The translations under genes and the position numbers were made by a program. Shown here one piece after another: positions 1-9,972 of a DNA stretch of 64,000 nucleotides (position 1 is its first letter; every line of letters begins with the position of its first letter). Source of the stretch: Mycolicibacterium vulneris (lineage in GTDB: Bacteria; Actinomycetota; Actinomycetes; Mycobacteriales; Mycobacteriaceae). The DNA is taken from contig NZ_NCXM01000018.1 of NCBI RefSeq assembly GCF_002104765.1, positions 62,001 to 126,000 of the forward strand, in the 5' to 3' direction. The notes beneath the pieces are model-generated. The model saw only the letters and a list, made by a program, of their open reading frames with translations, ran no database searches and was not told the DNA's origin.

Positions 1-245
1 CGGTAGGTGTCCCAGCGGCAATCGGCTGATCCATTCGGGCCGTACTGCTTTGGTGTCAGCAACGAGGCGAAGATGCGCTCCCGGCCGACGTGGTCCAAAA
101 ACTCCGAGTACCACACCCGTTCGTGGTCGTCGGCCTTCAGCCGGGCCTTGCCCCGGGACTCGAAGAAGTCGACCGTCGCGGCCATGATCTCCCCCGAACG
201 GCGGTCTGGGTACTGGCGTTGCAAGTGGTTGGGATTGAGCAACAT
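1..245 (-). CDS. fadE4: Acyl-CoA dehydrogenase, N-terminal part (cut by window edge)
   Basis: The minus strand is open from an ATG at 245 to the window edge, giving 81 codons that begin MLLNPNHLQRQYPD and include the segment KARLKADDHERVWYSEFLD. I recognise this as the start of the FadE4 (Rv0231) type acyl-CoA dehydrogenase, expected to oxidise an acyl-CoA with FAD. A GGGAG ribosome site lies about 9 bases upstream. It is divergent from the php-like gene across 124 bases. The flavin and catalytic regions lie outside the window, so activity cannot be judged. Identity rests on the N-terminus and synteny only. Confidence 0.8.
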   Translation of the reverse strand, partial: MLLNPNHLQRQYPDRRSGEIMAATVDFFESRGKARLKADDHERVWYSEFLDHVGRERIFASLLTPKQYGPNGSADCRWDTY

Positions 246-369
246 GACGTGACTCCCAGCGGGTTCTCGACGAAGACGAGGGTGACGGTACTGCAATCGC
301 GCGGCCGTCGGGGCAACCGGAACAAAACGACCCTGTCGGTCGGGTGCCCGTCGCCCTAGCATCTCTGGA

Positions 370-1350
370 GTGTCAGAACTCAATACCGCTCGCGGGTCCA
401 TCGATACCGCCGCACTGGGCGTGACCCTCATGCATGAGCACGTGTTCATCATGACCACCGAGATCGCCGAGAACTATCCCGAAGCGTGGGGCGACGAAGA
501 CCGGCGCGTCGCCGACGCCATCGAGCGGCTCAACGAACTGAAGGCCCGCGGCGTGGACACCATCGTCGACCTCACCGTGATCGGCCTGGGCCGCTACATC
601 CCGCGGATCGCCCGGGTCGCGGCCGAGACCGAGCTGAATATCGTTGTGGCGACCGGGCTTTACACCTACAACGACGTACCGATGTACTTCCACTACCTCG
701 GCCCGGGCGGAGAGCTCGGCGGCCCGGAGATCATGACCGACATGTTCGTCCGCGACATCGAACAGGGCATCGCCGACACCGGCGTCAAGGCCGGGATCCT
801 CAAGTGCGCGACCGACACACCCGGCGTCACCCCCGGCGTCGAGCGGGTGCTGCGCGCGGTAGCTCAGGCGCACAAGCGCACCGGGGTGCCGATCTCCACG
901 CACACCCACGCGGGCATGCGGCGCGGCCTCGAGCAGCAGCGCATCTTCGAAGAGGAGGGCGTCGACCTGAGCCGGGTGATCATCGGGCATTCCGGCGACA
1001 GCACCGACATCGGCTACCTCGAGGAGCTCATCGCCGCCGGCTCTTACCTCGGGATGGACCGCTTCGGCATCGACGCCTTCCTGCCCTTCGAGGACCGGGT
1101 GAACACCGTGGCGCAGATGTGCGAGCGCGGGCACGCCGACAAGATGGTGCTCTCCCACGACGCCAACTGTTACTTCGACGCGCTGCCCGACGAGCTGGTA
1201 TCGCAGGTGATGCCGAACTGGCACTACCTGCACATCCACAACGACGTGATCCCGGCGCTCAAGGAGCGCGGCGTCACCGACGAACAGCTGCACACCATGC
1301 TGGTGGTCAACCCGCGCCGCATATTCGAGCGGCAGGGCGCGTATGCGTGA
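370..1350 (+). CDS. php: Phosphotriesterase-family metal-dependent hydrolase
   Basis: A 326-residue protein, the same length as Rv0230c (Php). The metal ligands of the amidohydrolase barrel are all visible: His22 and His24 (MHEHVF), Lys145 (GILKC, the carboxylated bridging lysine), His178 (STHTH), His207 (IIGHSG) and Asp264 (LSHDAN). Family members hydrolyse lactones, with promiscuous phosphotriesterase activity. The substrate here is unknown. The start is GTG. The last bases overlap the following ligase gene, so the two are probably co-translated, which suggests a lactone or acid activated afterwards by the ligase (inference). Confidence 0.9.
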   Translation: MSELNTARGSIDTAALGVTLMHEHVFIMTTEIAENYPEAWGDEDRRVADAIERLNELKARGVDTIVDLTVIGLGRYIPRIARVAAETELNIVVATGLYTYNDVPMYFHYLGPGGELGGPEIMTDMFVRDIEQGIADTGVKAGILKCATDTPGVTPGVERVLRAVAQAHKRTGVPISTHTHAGMRRGLEQQRIFEEEGVDLSRVIIGHSGDSTDIGYLEELIAAGSYLGMDRFGIDAFLPFEDRVNTVAQMCERGHADKMVLSHDANCYFDALPDELVSQVMPNWHYLHIHNDVIPALKERGVTDEQLHTMLVVNPRRIFERQGAYA

Positions 1351-2815
1351 GCCGATCCCGCCGATCGGCACGCAGATTTCGGCGCTGGCCGAACTCGCCC
1401 CCGACGAGCCGGCGGTCACCTGCGACGGCATCACCCTCACCCGCGCCCAGCTCGACCGCTCGACCAATCGGCTGGCCCGCGCCTACGCCGAGCGCGGCGT
1501 GGGCGTCGGCGACTACGTGACCATGGTGCTGCCCAACTCGGTCGAGTGGATCCAGGCCGCGGTGGCGTGCTGGAAGCTGGGCGCGGTGCCGCAGCCGTTG
1601 TCCTCGAGGTTGCCGGACGCGGAGCTGCAGGGCTTGGTGGACCTGCGACCACCCGCCCTGCTGGTCGGCCGCGAGCATCACCGGATACCAAGCGTGCCAA
1701 TGGGTTTCATGCCCGATCCGGGCCTGTCGGACGGCGCGCTGCCGGAGGCGGTGTCGCCGGTGTGGAAGGCGATGGGTTCGGGCGGCAGCACCGGCCGGCC
1801 CAAGCTCATCGAATCCGGCGGCGACAGCCGGATACCGTCGGCGATCGGCTATCCGCTGGGCGCCCAGGAGGGCGACACCACCTTGGTTCCGGTGCCGCTG
1901 TCGCACAACACCGGCTTCACCACCGCGACCATCGCACTGCTGATGCGCCATCACCTGGTACTGATGAGCCGGTTCGACCCCGAGCGGTTCCTGCGGCTGA
2001 TCGCCGACCATGGCGTGACGTTCCTGACGACGGTGCCGACGATCATGCAGCGGACGCTGCCGGTCTACCAGGCCGACCCGGGCGCCTATGACCTGTCGTC
2101 CATTCGGCGATTCTGGCACCTGGGGGCGCCCTGCCCGCCGGCCATCAAGCAGGCGTGGATCGACCTGCTGGGTGCGGAGAAAGTCTGGGAACTCTACGGC
2201 GGCACCGAATTACAGGCGCTGACGTTCATCTCCGGCGACCAGTGGCTGACGCACCGCGGGTCGGTCGGCGTGGTGGTCGCCGGGGAGATGAAGGTGCTCG
2301 ACGACGACGGCAACCCCTGCCCGCCGGGCGTGGTCGGCGAGATCTACATGCGGCCCGGCCCGGACAGCGCGCCCACCTACCGCTACGTCGGCGCCACGGC
2401 GAAGAGCCGCGACGGCTGGGACTCGCTGGGCGATCTCGGCAATTTCGACGCCGACGGGTTCCTGTACCTCTCGGACCGGCGGGTCGACATGTTCACCGTC
2501 GGGGGCCGCAACGTCTACCCCGCCGAGATCGAGAACGCGCTCTCGGCGCACCCGGATGTGTTGTCCTGTCTGGTCGTCGGCGTCCCTCACGAGGATCTCG
2601 GTCAGGTGCCGTACGCGCTCGTGCACCCGATCGACGGCTCGGTGCTGGATTCCGGTGGCGTGCAAGCGTTTCTGCGCGACCAGGTGGCGGGGTACAAGGT
2701 GCCGCACACCGTCGAGTTCGTCGACACCCCGTTGCGCGACGACGCCGGCAAGGCCCGCCGCTCGGCGGTCCGCGCCCAGATCATGGAGCGCCTGGCGACC
2801 GCGGAAGCCGGCTGA
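1343..2815 (+). CDS. AMP-binding acyl-CoA synthetase-like ligase
   Basis: A 490-residue ANL-superfamily enzyme. The ATP-binding loop reads GSGGSTGRPK, followed by ELYGGTE, the hinge-region GDLGNFDADGFLYLSDR and a C-terminal GKARR. It should adenylate a carboxylate and transfer it to CoA. The ATG start lies inside the php 3' end (8-base overlap), marking translational coupling. I do not recall a counterpart at this position in H37Rv. The final catalytic lysine motif is GKARR rather than the common GKxxR, which is conservative. Substrate unknown. Confidence 0.85.
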   Translation: MREPIPPIGTQISALAELAPDEPAVTCDGITLTRAQLDRSTNRLARAYAERGVGVGDYVTMVLPNSVEWIQAAVACWKLGAVPQPLSSRLPDAELQGLVDLRPPALLVGREHHRIPSVPMGFMPDPGLSDGALPEAVSPVWKAMGSGGSTGRPKLIESGGDSRIPSAIGYPLGAQEGDTTLVPVPLSHNTGFTTATIALLMRHHLVLMSRFDPERFLRLIADHGVTFLTTVPTIMQRTLPVYQADPGAYDLSSIRRFWHLGAPCPPAIKQAWIDLLGAEKVWELYGGTELQALTFISGDQWLTHRGSVGVVVAGEMKVLDDDGNPCPPGVVGEIYMRPGPDSAPTYRYVGATAKSRDGWDSLGDLGNFDADGFLYLSDRRVDMFTVGGRNVYPAEIENALSAHPDVLSCLVVGVPHEDLGQVPYALVHPIDGSVLDSGGVQAFLRDQVAGYKVPHTVEFVDTPLRDDAGKARRSAVRAQIMERLATAEAG

Positions 2816-2833
2816 CCACCGGCGGATCGGTGG
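2816..2833. terminator. Hairpin after the ligase stop codon
   Basis: Immediately after the TGA stop, CCACCG and CGGTGG form a 6-bp stem around a 6-base loop. It lies between two convergent genes and has no T-tract, as is usual for mycobacterial terminators. Confidence 0.45.
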
Positions 2834-2864
2834 CCCTGCACACGCGGGATAACCCGGCGAACCG

Positions 2865-4208
2865 CTACGCCGCGTCGGATGTGGAGAGCGGACGGGACCG
2901 GACCGGCCGTCCCAAGATCACCTTGGCCGTGATCGCGCCGAGCTTCAGCATGCCGAGGTAGGTGGACGGGTTGAACAGGGTCGGCCACACCGTACGGCTC
3001 TTGTTTTCGTCGAGCGGCCGTCCGGCGAACCGGTCGCGTAGCCATCTCAGGGCCATCGGCGAGGAGAGCGGGTGAAGCAGCAGGTGACCGCAGAATCGAT
3101 CGCGGTGATAGGTGACCGCTACCCCGGCGGCGACATACGTCTCGACGAGCTGATCGATGTCGTCGATGCTGATGATCCTGTCGTGCACGGCCTGGATCAC
3201 CAGCAGGGGCGGTGCGGGTGGGGTCTTGCCGAGCTTGGTTTCGTCGAAGATGTGGCGCACCTCCGGCAGGTCCCACAGTTCGTCGGTGGAGATGTCGACG
3301 TAGGAGCCGATGTCTGCGTTGCGCAGCCGCCGAACCGCGCCCGCGGTGGTCAGCTTCCGCAATTCGTTCAGCACCGCCCTGCCCTCTTCGGTGGCGTGTT
3401 CGATGACGACCCGCTGTGCTTCCGGGAACACCTCGGTCAGCGCCGCGATCATCAGCGCGGCCAGTCCGGCGAAAAACGACCCGTTGAGGCGGCGCGCGAC
3501 GCTTTCCGGGTCGGCGACCGGTGAGCCGAGCACTGCGCCGACGATGTTGAGTTCTGGCGCATAGCGGGCGGCCGCCTCGGCCGCCCACGCGGAGGCGAAA
3601 CCACCGCCCGAATAACCCCACAGACCCACCGGGGCCGACGTTGACAAGCCCAGCCGTTCGCAATTCAGGGCAGCCCGGACACCGTCGAGAATGCGGAACC
3701 CGGGCTCGCGGGGCGCGCCCCACATGCCGTGACAACCCTCGTGGTCGGGTACCGAGACCGCCCAGCCTTCCGCCAATGCCGCCGCCATCAGCAGGAATTC
3801 CGCCTGCGTGAACGCGCCGATCGCCCCGGCGCCGCGGCGCAGCGCGTACGACGGGAAACATTGCGACGCCACCGCGTCGATAGCGCATTGGTACGACAGC
3901 ACCGGACACATCGCGTGCGGATCGCGCTGTTCCGGCAGTAAGACGGTGGTCACGGCGACCTCCGGGTCGTCGTGCAGGTTCGTGCTGCGGTAGAGGAGTT
4001 GGGTGGCCCGGAAGCTTTGCGGCAGCAGACCCAGGAAGCCCAACTCCACGGTGCGCGAGCGCAGCACGGTGCCACATTCAGCCTGTTCATACCCCGGCGG
4101 CGGTTCGTAGAACGGGTCGTCGTCCGGCAAGAGCGGACGCTCGCCAGGACGCAACTCCTCGTGTGGCGTGTCCGCCATCGACCGCGCCGCGATCATGTCG
4201 TTGTCCAT
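2865..4208 (-). CDS. LIP-family (secretory-type) lipase/esterase
   Basis: A 447-residue alpha/beta hydrolase of the LIP family (PF03583, Candida lipase A-like). The nucleophile elbow is GYSGG in GLWGYSGGGFASAWA. A plausible acid residue is in AVHDRIIS and a plausible histidine in FCGHLLLH. The N-terminus (MDNDMIAARSMADTPHEEL) is not an obvious signal peptide, so secretion is not supported by the sequence. A GGAGAGG ribosome site precedes the ATG at 4208. It probably cleaves acylglycerols or other esters. It is convergent with the ligase gene. Confidence 0.85.
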   Translation of the reverse strand: MDNDMIAARSMADTPHEELRPGERPLLPDDDPFYEPPPGYEQAECGTVLRSRTVELGFLGLLPQSFRATQLLYRSTNLHDDPEVAVTTVLLPEQRDPHAMCPVLSYQCAIDAVASQCFPSYALRRGAGAIGAFTQAEFLLMAAALAEGWAVSVPDHEGCHGMWGAPREPGFRILDGVRAALNCERLGLSTSAPVGLWGYSGGGFASAWAAEAAARYAPELNIVGAVLGSPVADPESVARRLNGSFFAGLAALMIAALTEVFPEAQRVVIEHATEEGRAVLNELRKLTTAGAVRRLRNADIGSYVDISTDELWDLPEVRHIFDETKLGKTPPAPPLLVIQAVHDRIISIDDIDQLVETYVAAGVAVTYHRDRFCGHLLLHPLSSPMALRWLRDRFAGRPLDENKSRTVWPTLFNPSTYLGMLKLGAITAKVILGRPVRSRPLSTSDAA

Positions 4209-4361
4209 CGTTGAACGCCTCTCCAGGGCCGAAGCGACTTCGTTGCCTTTGCCGCTGCCGGCACAGGGTGACCCGCCGCTCTATCACACTCGGGGTTACC
4301 CAAAAATGAGGTTTCGAGACCTTCGGTACCGCATAGGAGAGGAATTCAGGTGCGGTCCGCG

Positions 4362-5528
4362 CTAGGGCGCGATCGCGTCCGCCTCGGCGTCGACGGCCTG
4401 AGCCGGTCCGCCCGGCCTCTCGCGTTTCTCCCAGCGGCGCAACGCTTCTCGGCACGGCGACTCGACCAGCGCATAGCTGACCGCGGCGATCGCGAAGCCG
4501 AAGATCAACGTCAACACCAACACCGTGGGCATGCGGCCGGTGAACGGGAACGTCCCGAGCACCGGAAACACCATGGCCAGCGCCGCCAGGTGCCACACGA
4601 AAAGTCCGTAGGACCAGCGCCCCAGGGTCACCATCGCGGTGGTCCCCAAGATGCGGTGCGGCGTGTCCACCCGATCCAGCACCAGCGGGGCCACCAGCGC
4701 GAAGGCCACCAGCGAGCCCATCGCGGTCTTCACCGCGAACTGGGCCGGGGTGCCGGGCACCAGGCCTTCGGGGCCGGCCAGCGGCGACGCCGCGATCAGG
4801 TAGGCCACCGCCGCGACGGCGGCCATCACCAACCGCCGGCGCGCGATGCTCGCCGGCAACCCGATCCCGCTGTGCACCCACTCGGCCAGCAGCATGCCGG
4901 CGGCGAACCAGGAGAAGAACGCCGGCGGCCAGTTGAGCGGGTTGATCCCAGGACCGCCGCCCAGCGGCACCCAGCCCCACGCCCAGCTGAGCGCCCCCAA
5001 CGCCGCGATCGCGGGCACCCGGGCCTGCACCGGCAGACGGCGGGCCAGCAGCGCGAGGAACGGCAGCGCCAGGTAGAAGCTGACCTCGACCGACAGGCTC
5101 CACATCTGGGTCAGCCCACCGGTCAGCGTCAGCGGCACGTAAATCTGGGTGAGCGTCAGGTTGGCCAGCCACACCGTCAGGCTGGCGTGGTCGGCGTCCG
5201 GCAACAGGGTCAGGATCACGACGACGGCAACCACATAGGCGGGCATGATGCGGACCACCCGCGACCGCAGGTAGTGGCCGGTACGCGGGCGCGGTCCCAG
5301 ATCCCTTGCCGCCGCGGCATGTCCGCGCCACAGCAGAAAACCCGACAGCGCGAAGAACACCGCCACAGCGAGGTCGAAGCGGCCGAACAGCCTGCCGGTG
5401 GCGCCGCTGGAGTGCCCGGTCTGGAACGCGACGTGCGTGACCACCACGCCCATGGCCGCACAGGCGCGCATGCCTTCCACGGCCGGCAGGAAGCTGCGAA
5501 CCCCGCCCACCCGCTGGTCATCGCTCAC
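4362..5528 (-). CDS. Acyltransferase_3 family integral membrane protein (Rv0228-like)
   Basis: About 388 residues with roughly ten hydrophobic segments and the family signature near the N-terminus (RSFLPAVEGMRACAAMGVVVTHVAF, split here only for naming). These proteins transfer acyl groups to carbohydrates or glycolipids across the membrane. The next gene block holds a glycosyltransferase and a methyltransferase, so modification of an envelope glycan is a fair inference. I chose the GTG at 5528. A longer frame from TTG at 5597 is open, and H37Rv Rv0228 is annotated longer, so the start is uncertain. Confidence 0.85.
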   Translation of the reverse strand: MSDDQRVGGVRSFLPAVEGMRACAAMGVVVTHVAFQTGHSSGATGRLFGRFDLAVAVFFALSGFLLWRGHAAAARDLGPRPRTGHYLRSRVVRIMPAYVVAVVVILTLLPDADHASLTVWLANLTLTQIYVPLTLTGGLTQMWSLSVEVSFYLALPFLALLARRLPVQARVPAIAALGALSWAWGWVPLGGGPGINPLNWPPAFFSWFAAGMLLAEWVHSGIGLPASIARRRLVMAAVAAVAYLIAASPLAGPEGLVPGTPAQFAVKTAMGSLVAFALVAPLVLDRVDTPHRILGTTAMVTLGRWSYGLFVWHLAALAMVFPVLGTFPFTGRMPTVLVLTLIFGFAIAAVSYALVESPCREALRRWEKRERPGGPAQAVDAEADAIAP

Positions 5529-5716
5529 CCCGACAGTTTGCCTGTGCTGCGTCGCCCGGCGAATGGGTACACCCGCAGGGCCCGTCCGCGCGAGCAACAG
5601 GTTGGTAAGTCGCTGCCTTACTTTGTGCTGTTAGGGTCGAACGAGTTTGCCCCCGGGCTGCTTGCTCGGGTCGGGTCGCGGCTGATTAAGCAAGGAATTG
5701 AGGAGGGCACAGCGAC

Positions 5717-7003
5717 GTGAACCGAGCAGTCATGTTGAGGTTCGCCGCATGCGGGATCATCGGACTCGGAGCTGCCCTGCTTATCGCCGCGCTGCTTTTG
5801 ACGACGTACACCACCAGCAGGATCACCAAGGTCCCCCTGGACATCGACGCCACCCTGATCAGTGACGGCACCGGCACGACGCTCGACTCGGCGTCGTTGT
5901 CGACCGACCACGTCGTCGTCAACCAGAACGTTCCGCTGGTCTCCCAACAGCAGATCAGCGTCGAGTCGCCCGCCAACGCCGACGTGGTCACACTCCAGGT
6001 CGGAACTTCGTTGCGGCGCACCGACAAGCAGAAGGACAGCGGGCTGCTGCTGGCGATCGTCGACACCGTAACGCTCAACCGCAAGACCGCGCTGGCCGTC
6101 TCCGACGACACCCACGCCGGCGGCTCCGTGCAGAAGCCGCGCGCGGTCAACGACGAGAACCCGCCCACCGCGATGCCGCTGCGGCACGACGGACTGTCCT
6201 ACCGGTTCCCGTTCCACACCGAGAAGAAGACTTATCCCTACTTCGATCCGATCGCGCAGAAGGCGTTCGACGTCAACTACGACACCCAGGAAGACGTCAA
6301 CGGGCTGACCACGTACAAGTTCACCCAGAACGTCGGCTTCAACGCCGACGGCAAGCTGGTGGCTCCGGTGGCCTACCCGTCGCTGCTGGCCGGCAACGAG
6401 GACGCGAAGCAGACCACGTCGGCGTCGATGTGGGGCATCCAGGGCGGCGACCCGAACGAGCAAATCACCATGACCCGCTACTACGCGGCGCAGCGCACGT
6501 TCTGGGTGGACCCGGTGTCGGGCACCATCGTCAAGCAGACCGAGCACGCCGACCACTACTTCGCCCGTGACCCCCTCAAGCCGGAGCTCACGCTGGCCGA
6601 CTACAAGGTCACCTCGAACGAGGACACCGTCGAATCCCAGATCAACGCGGCCCGCGACGAGCGCGACCGGCTGGCGCTGTGGTCGCGGGTGCTGCCGATC
6701 ACGTTCACCGCGGTCGGCCTGATCGCGCTGATCGGCGGTGGGCTGCTCGCCTCGTTCAGCCTGCGCAGCGAGAGCGCGCTGACCGACCCCGGTCTGGACC
6801 GGGGCGACCAGGACTTCTTCGGCCGCAGCGGCCTCGAAGAACCGGTGCCCGGCGCCGAAGCCGAGACCGAGAAGCTGCCCACCCAGCGTCCGGAGGCCCG
6901 TCGGGAGGCCGGTCCGCCCGGCTCCGACCCGCCCGGCCCGGACGAGCCCACCGAGGTGGGGCCGGCCGAACCCCATCCGCCCGGCCAGCACGACCGGGAA
7001 TAG
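5717..7003 (+). CDS. DUF3068 membrane protein (Rv0227c-like)
   Basis: 428 residues: an N-terminal membrane anchor (about residues 8-30), a long extracytoplasmic domain, a second membrane segment near residues 318-342 and a charged proline-rich cytosolic tail. GTG start behind GGAGGG. It matches Rv0227c. I recall that the corynebacterial/M. smegmatis counterparts (NCgl2760/MSMEG_0317) were linked to lipomannan maturation, which fits the glycan-related neighbours. This is literature memory, not checked. The gene is followed after 21 bases by another membrane-protein gene in the same direction. Confidence 0.85.
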   Translation: MNRAVMLRFAACGIIGLGAALLIAALLLTTYTTSRITKVPLDIDATLISDGTGTTLDSASLSTDHVVVNQNVPLVSQQQISVESPANADVVTLQVGTSLRRTDKQKDSGLLLAIVDTVTLNRKTALAVSDDTHAGGSVQKPRAVNDENPPTAMPLRHDGLSYRFPFHTEKKTYPYFDPIAQKAFDVNYDTQEDVNGLTTYKFTQNVGFNADGKLVAPVAYPSLLAGNEDAKQTTSASMWGIQGGDPNEQITMTRYYAAQRTFWVDPVSGTIVKQTEHADHYFARDPLKPELTLADYKVTSNEDTVESQINAARDERDRLALWSRVLPITFTAVGLIALIGGGLLASFSLRSESALTDPGLDRGDQDFFGRSGLEEPVPGAEAETEKLPTQRPEARREAGPPGSDPPGPDEPTEVGPAEPHPPGQHDRE

Positions 7004-7024
7004 CCCGGCCTGGCTGCGTTAACC

Positions 7025-8761
7025 GTGCGCTGGACCCGACCCGGGTACGCACTGGTCTTGGCGCTGCTGGTGGTCGGGCCGCTCCTGGCGCCCGGATACC
7101 TGCTGTTGCGTGACGCGGTGTCGACGCCGCGGTCGTACCTGTCCGACACCGCGCTGGGGCTGACGTCGGCGCCGCGCGCCACCCCCCAGGATTTCGCGGT
7201 GGCGCTGGCCTCCCATCTGGTCGACGGCGGCGTGGTAGTGAAGACCCTGCTGGTCCTCGGATTGTGGCTGGCGGGATGGGGCGCGGCCCGGCTGGTCGCG
7301 GTAGCGCTGCCGTGCGCAGGCGCGCCCGGCCAGTTCGTCGCCACCACCGTGGCGATCTGGAATCCCTATGTCGCGGAACGGCTTCTGCAGGGTCATTGGA
7401 GCCTGCTGGTCGGCTACGGCTGCCTGCCCTGGGTGGCCGCGGCCATGCTGACGCTGCGGACGACTCGGACTCCAGGGGCGAGCCGGTTCACGTTTTTCGG
7501 TCTGGCGTTCTGGATCGCGCTTGCCGGGCTGACCCCGACCGGGCTGCTGCTGGCCGCGACGGTGGCGCTGGTCTGCGTGGCGGTGCCGGGCACCGGCACC
7601 GCGCGTGGGTGGTGCGCCGCGGCCGCGTTGGGCGCCGCGCTGGTGACCGCGCTGCCGTGGCTGACGGCGTCGGCGATGGGTTCGTCGCTGACCGCCCACA
7701 CGGCGGCCAACCGGCTGGGGGTGGAGGCGTTCGCGCCCCGCGCCGAGCCCGGGCTGGGCACGCTGGCCAGCCTGGCCAGCCTCGGCGGGATCTGGAACGG
7801 CGACGCCGTACCCGGTTCGCGCACCACGTTTTTCGCGGTGTGCTCGGCCGTGGTGCTGCTTGGTGTGGTGGCGGTGGGCCTGCCGACGGTGGTCCGGCGC
7901 CCGACGGCGGTGCCGCTGCTGGTGCTGGCGGCGGTGTCGGTGCTGGTCCCGGCGGCGCTGGCGACCGGCCCGGGCCTGCAGCTGCTGAGCACGGTGGTCG
8001 ACGCCGTGCCCGGCTTCGGGGTATTGCGCGACGGGCAGAAGTGGGTGGGGCTCGCGATGCCGGGCTACGCGCTGGCGGGGGCCGGTGCGGCGGTGACGCT
8101 GCGCCGGTGGCTACGACTTTCGGGCACCGCGGTCCCGGCGCTGGTCTGCTGCCTGGCGCTGCTGCTGGCGCTGCCCGACCTGGCCTGGGGCGTGTTCGGC
8201 AAGGTGGCGCCGGTGCGCTATCCGCGCGGCTGGACCGCCGTCGCCGCGGCGATCAACGAAGCGGCCGGCGATCCAGGAACGATAGCGGTGTTGCCCGTCG
8301 GCACCATGCGGCTGTTCTCCTGGTCGGGCCCCGCACCGGTGCTGGACCCGCTGCCCCGCTGGGTGCGCGCCGACGTGCTGAGCACCGGTGACCTGGTGAT
8401 CTCGGGAACCACCATCGCCGGGGAAGGCGCGCACGCCCGGGCGACGCAGGAGCTCCTGCTGTCCGGGCCAGATCCGGCGGCACTGGCCGCGGCCGGGGTG
8501 GGCTGGCTGGTGATCGAATCCGACAGCGCCGGCGACATGGGGGCGGCCGCGCGCACCCTGGGCGCGTTGGCCCCGGTCTATCGGGACCACGAGATCGCGC
8601 TGTATCGGATCGGCGGGCAGACCGCCGGGGTGGCCGCCGGGCGGCGGGCGGCGACGACGGTCGCGCACCTGGCGTGGCTGGCGATGCTGATCGGCGGCGG
8701 CGCCGGCGCGGCGATCGGCGCGTGGCGGCGCCGCGCCCGCTCAGCCCCGCCCGGTGACTAG
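7025..8761 (+). CDS. Polytopic membrane protein (Rv0226c-like)
   Basis: 578 residues with about 12-14 hydrophobic helices and alternating Ala/Leu/Val-rich stretches, ending in a basic cytosolic tail. The architecture resembles polyprenyl-phosphate-dependent (GT-C type) glycosyltransferases, but I see no clear DxD or similar catalytic motif, so the function stays unassigned. Start GTG at 7025. The 3' end overlaps the convergent glycosyltransferase gene by 21 bases. Probably one operon with the DUF3068 gene. Confidence 0.8.
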   Translation: MRWTRPGYALVLALLVVGPLLAPGYLLLRDAVSTPRSYLSDTALGLTSAPRATPQDFAVALASHLVDGGVVVKTLLVLGLWLAGWGAARLVAVALPCAGAPGQFVATTVAIWNPYVAERLLQGHWSLLVGYGCLPWVAAAMLTLRTTRTPGASRFTFFGLAFWIALAGLTPTGLLLAATVALVCVAVPGTGTARGWCAAAALGAALVTALPWLTASAMGSSLTAHTAANRLGVEAFAPRAEPGLGTLASLASLGGIWNGDAVPGSRTTFFAVCSAVVLLGVVAVGLPTVVRRPTAVPLLVLAAVSVLVPAALATGPGLQLLSTVVDAVPGFGVLRDGQKWVGLAMPGYALAGAGAAVTLRRWLRLSGTAVPALVCCLALLLALPDLAWGVFGKVAPVRYPRGWTAVAAAINEAAGDPGTIAVLPVGTMRLFSWSGPAPVLDPLPRWVRADVLSTGDLVISGTTIAGEGAHARATQELLLSGPDPAALAAAGVGWLVIESDSAGDMGAAARTLGALAPVYRDHEIALYRIGGQTAGVAAGRRAATTVAHLAWLAMLIGGGAGAAIGAWRRRARSAPPGD

Positions 8762-9907
8762 CCCGCTGACCGTGCGGCCGGCTTGCACCGCTTCCAGCAC
8801 GCCGCACATCGCGTCGGCGCTCTGCCTCCAGGAGAATTCCCCGCTGCGGGTGTGCGCCTTGGCGCCGAGTTGCTCGCGCAGCACCGGATCGGCGAGCAGT
8901 TCTTCGAGCCGATCCAGCAGCTCGGCGTGACTGTCCACCAGGATCCCGGTCACCTCGTCGACGATCGAGTCCGACAGGCCGCCCGAGGACCGGTAGCCGA
9001 TGGTCGGCACCCGGTGCTGGGCCGCCTCGACGACGGCCAGGCCCCAGCCCTCCTTGCGCGACGGCAGCAGGTGCACCCAGGCCGCTTGTAGGACATGGTG
9101 TTTGGTCACGTCGTCGACGTGACCGTGAAACGTCACCGCCGAACTGATGCCGAGCCGCTGCACGTGCTCGACGAGCCGCTCGCGCCACCAGCCGTCGCCG
9201 ACGATGTCCAGGTGCAGACCCGGTGTCCGCGGCAGCAGCCGCGCGACGGCCTCCAGGGCGTCCTCGATCTGCTTGTGCGGTACCAGCCGCGACAGCACCA
9301 CCAACCGCGGCGCGGCCGAGCGCGGGCCCGACAACGACTGCGCCGGGGCGCGGTCCAGGCCGTTGCGCACCACCGCGATCTGGGCGCCGTCGACGCCCAG
9401 GGTGACCAGGTCGCGCGCGGACGGCAGCGACACCGTGACGTACTGGTTGTGCCGGTTCACCCGCGGTGACAGCGTCGACTCGACGAACCAGCCGAGCCGG
9501 CCGAGCAGCGGCCCGGCCACCGGCCACTGCTCGCGGTGGCAGTGATGCACCAGCACCACCACCCGGCGGCCGTATATCAGCCGGGCCAGGAAGGGCAGGC
9601 CGTTCTGGGTATCGATGACCACGTCGGGCCGCACTTTTCGCAACGGCCCGACCCCGAGCCGGGCCGCGGACATCGCCAGCAGCGCGAAGATGTACACCGT
9701 GTAGCGGCCCCCGGCCCGGGTGATCCGGACGCCGTCGACGACCTCGCGGCGCGGGGCGCCGGGATAGCGGGCGGTGCGCAGCGTGACGGCGATTCCCGAG
9801 GCGGCCAGCTGCGCGCCGATGCGCTGCAGATAGGCTTCGCTGCCGCCGCCCTGTGGGTGCCCGGTATCGCGCCAGCACAGCAGCAGCACGGAGCGCAAGG
9901 AAGACAT
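8741..9907 (-). CDS. GT4-family glycosyltransferase (Rv0225-like)
   Basis: 388 residues, GT-B fold. The N-terminal glycine-rich loop is GGGSEAYLQRIG. The donor domain has SRLVPHKQIEDALEAV and the EX7E element in SRKEGWGLAVVEA, typical of GT4 retaining transferases that use nucleotide sugars. Cytosolic, no membrane segment. Start ATG at 9907, divergent from the methyltransferase gene by 65 bases. It probably builds or decorates an envelope glycan with its neighbours. Sugar and acceptor are unknown. Confidence 0.88.
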   Translation of the reverse strand: MSSLRSVLLLCWRDTGHPQGGGSEAYLQRIGAQLAASGIAVTLRTARYPGAPRREVVDGVRITRAGGRYTVYIFALLAMSAARLGVGPLRKVRPDVVIDTQNGLPFLARLIYGRRVVVLVHHCHREQWPVAGPLLGRLGWFVESTLSPRVNRHNQYVTVSLPSARDLVTLGVDGAQIAVVRNGLDRAPAQSLSGPRSAAPRLVVLSRLVPHKQIEDALEAVARLLPRTPGLHLDIVGDGWWRERLVEHVQRLGISSAVTFHGHVDDVTKHHVLQAAWVHLLPSRKEGWGLAVVEAAQHRVPTIGYRSSGGLSDSIVDEVTGILVDSHAELLDRLEELLADPVLREQLGAKAHTRSGEFSWRQSADAMCGVLEAVQAGRTVSGLVTGRG

Positions 9908-9972
9908 TGGTCGTCAGCCTAACCGGCGACGATGTGCACCGGGCAGCGCTACACATCCGTAGGGTGTGGCCG

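Noticed and set aside
5529..5597. Upstream TTG start for the acyltransferase gene
   Set aside because: No ribosome site before it, and the added residues look non-conserved; kept only as an alternative.
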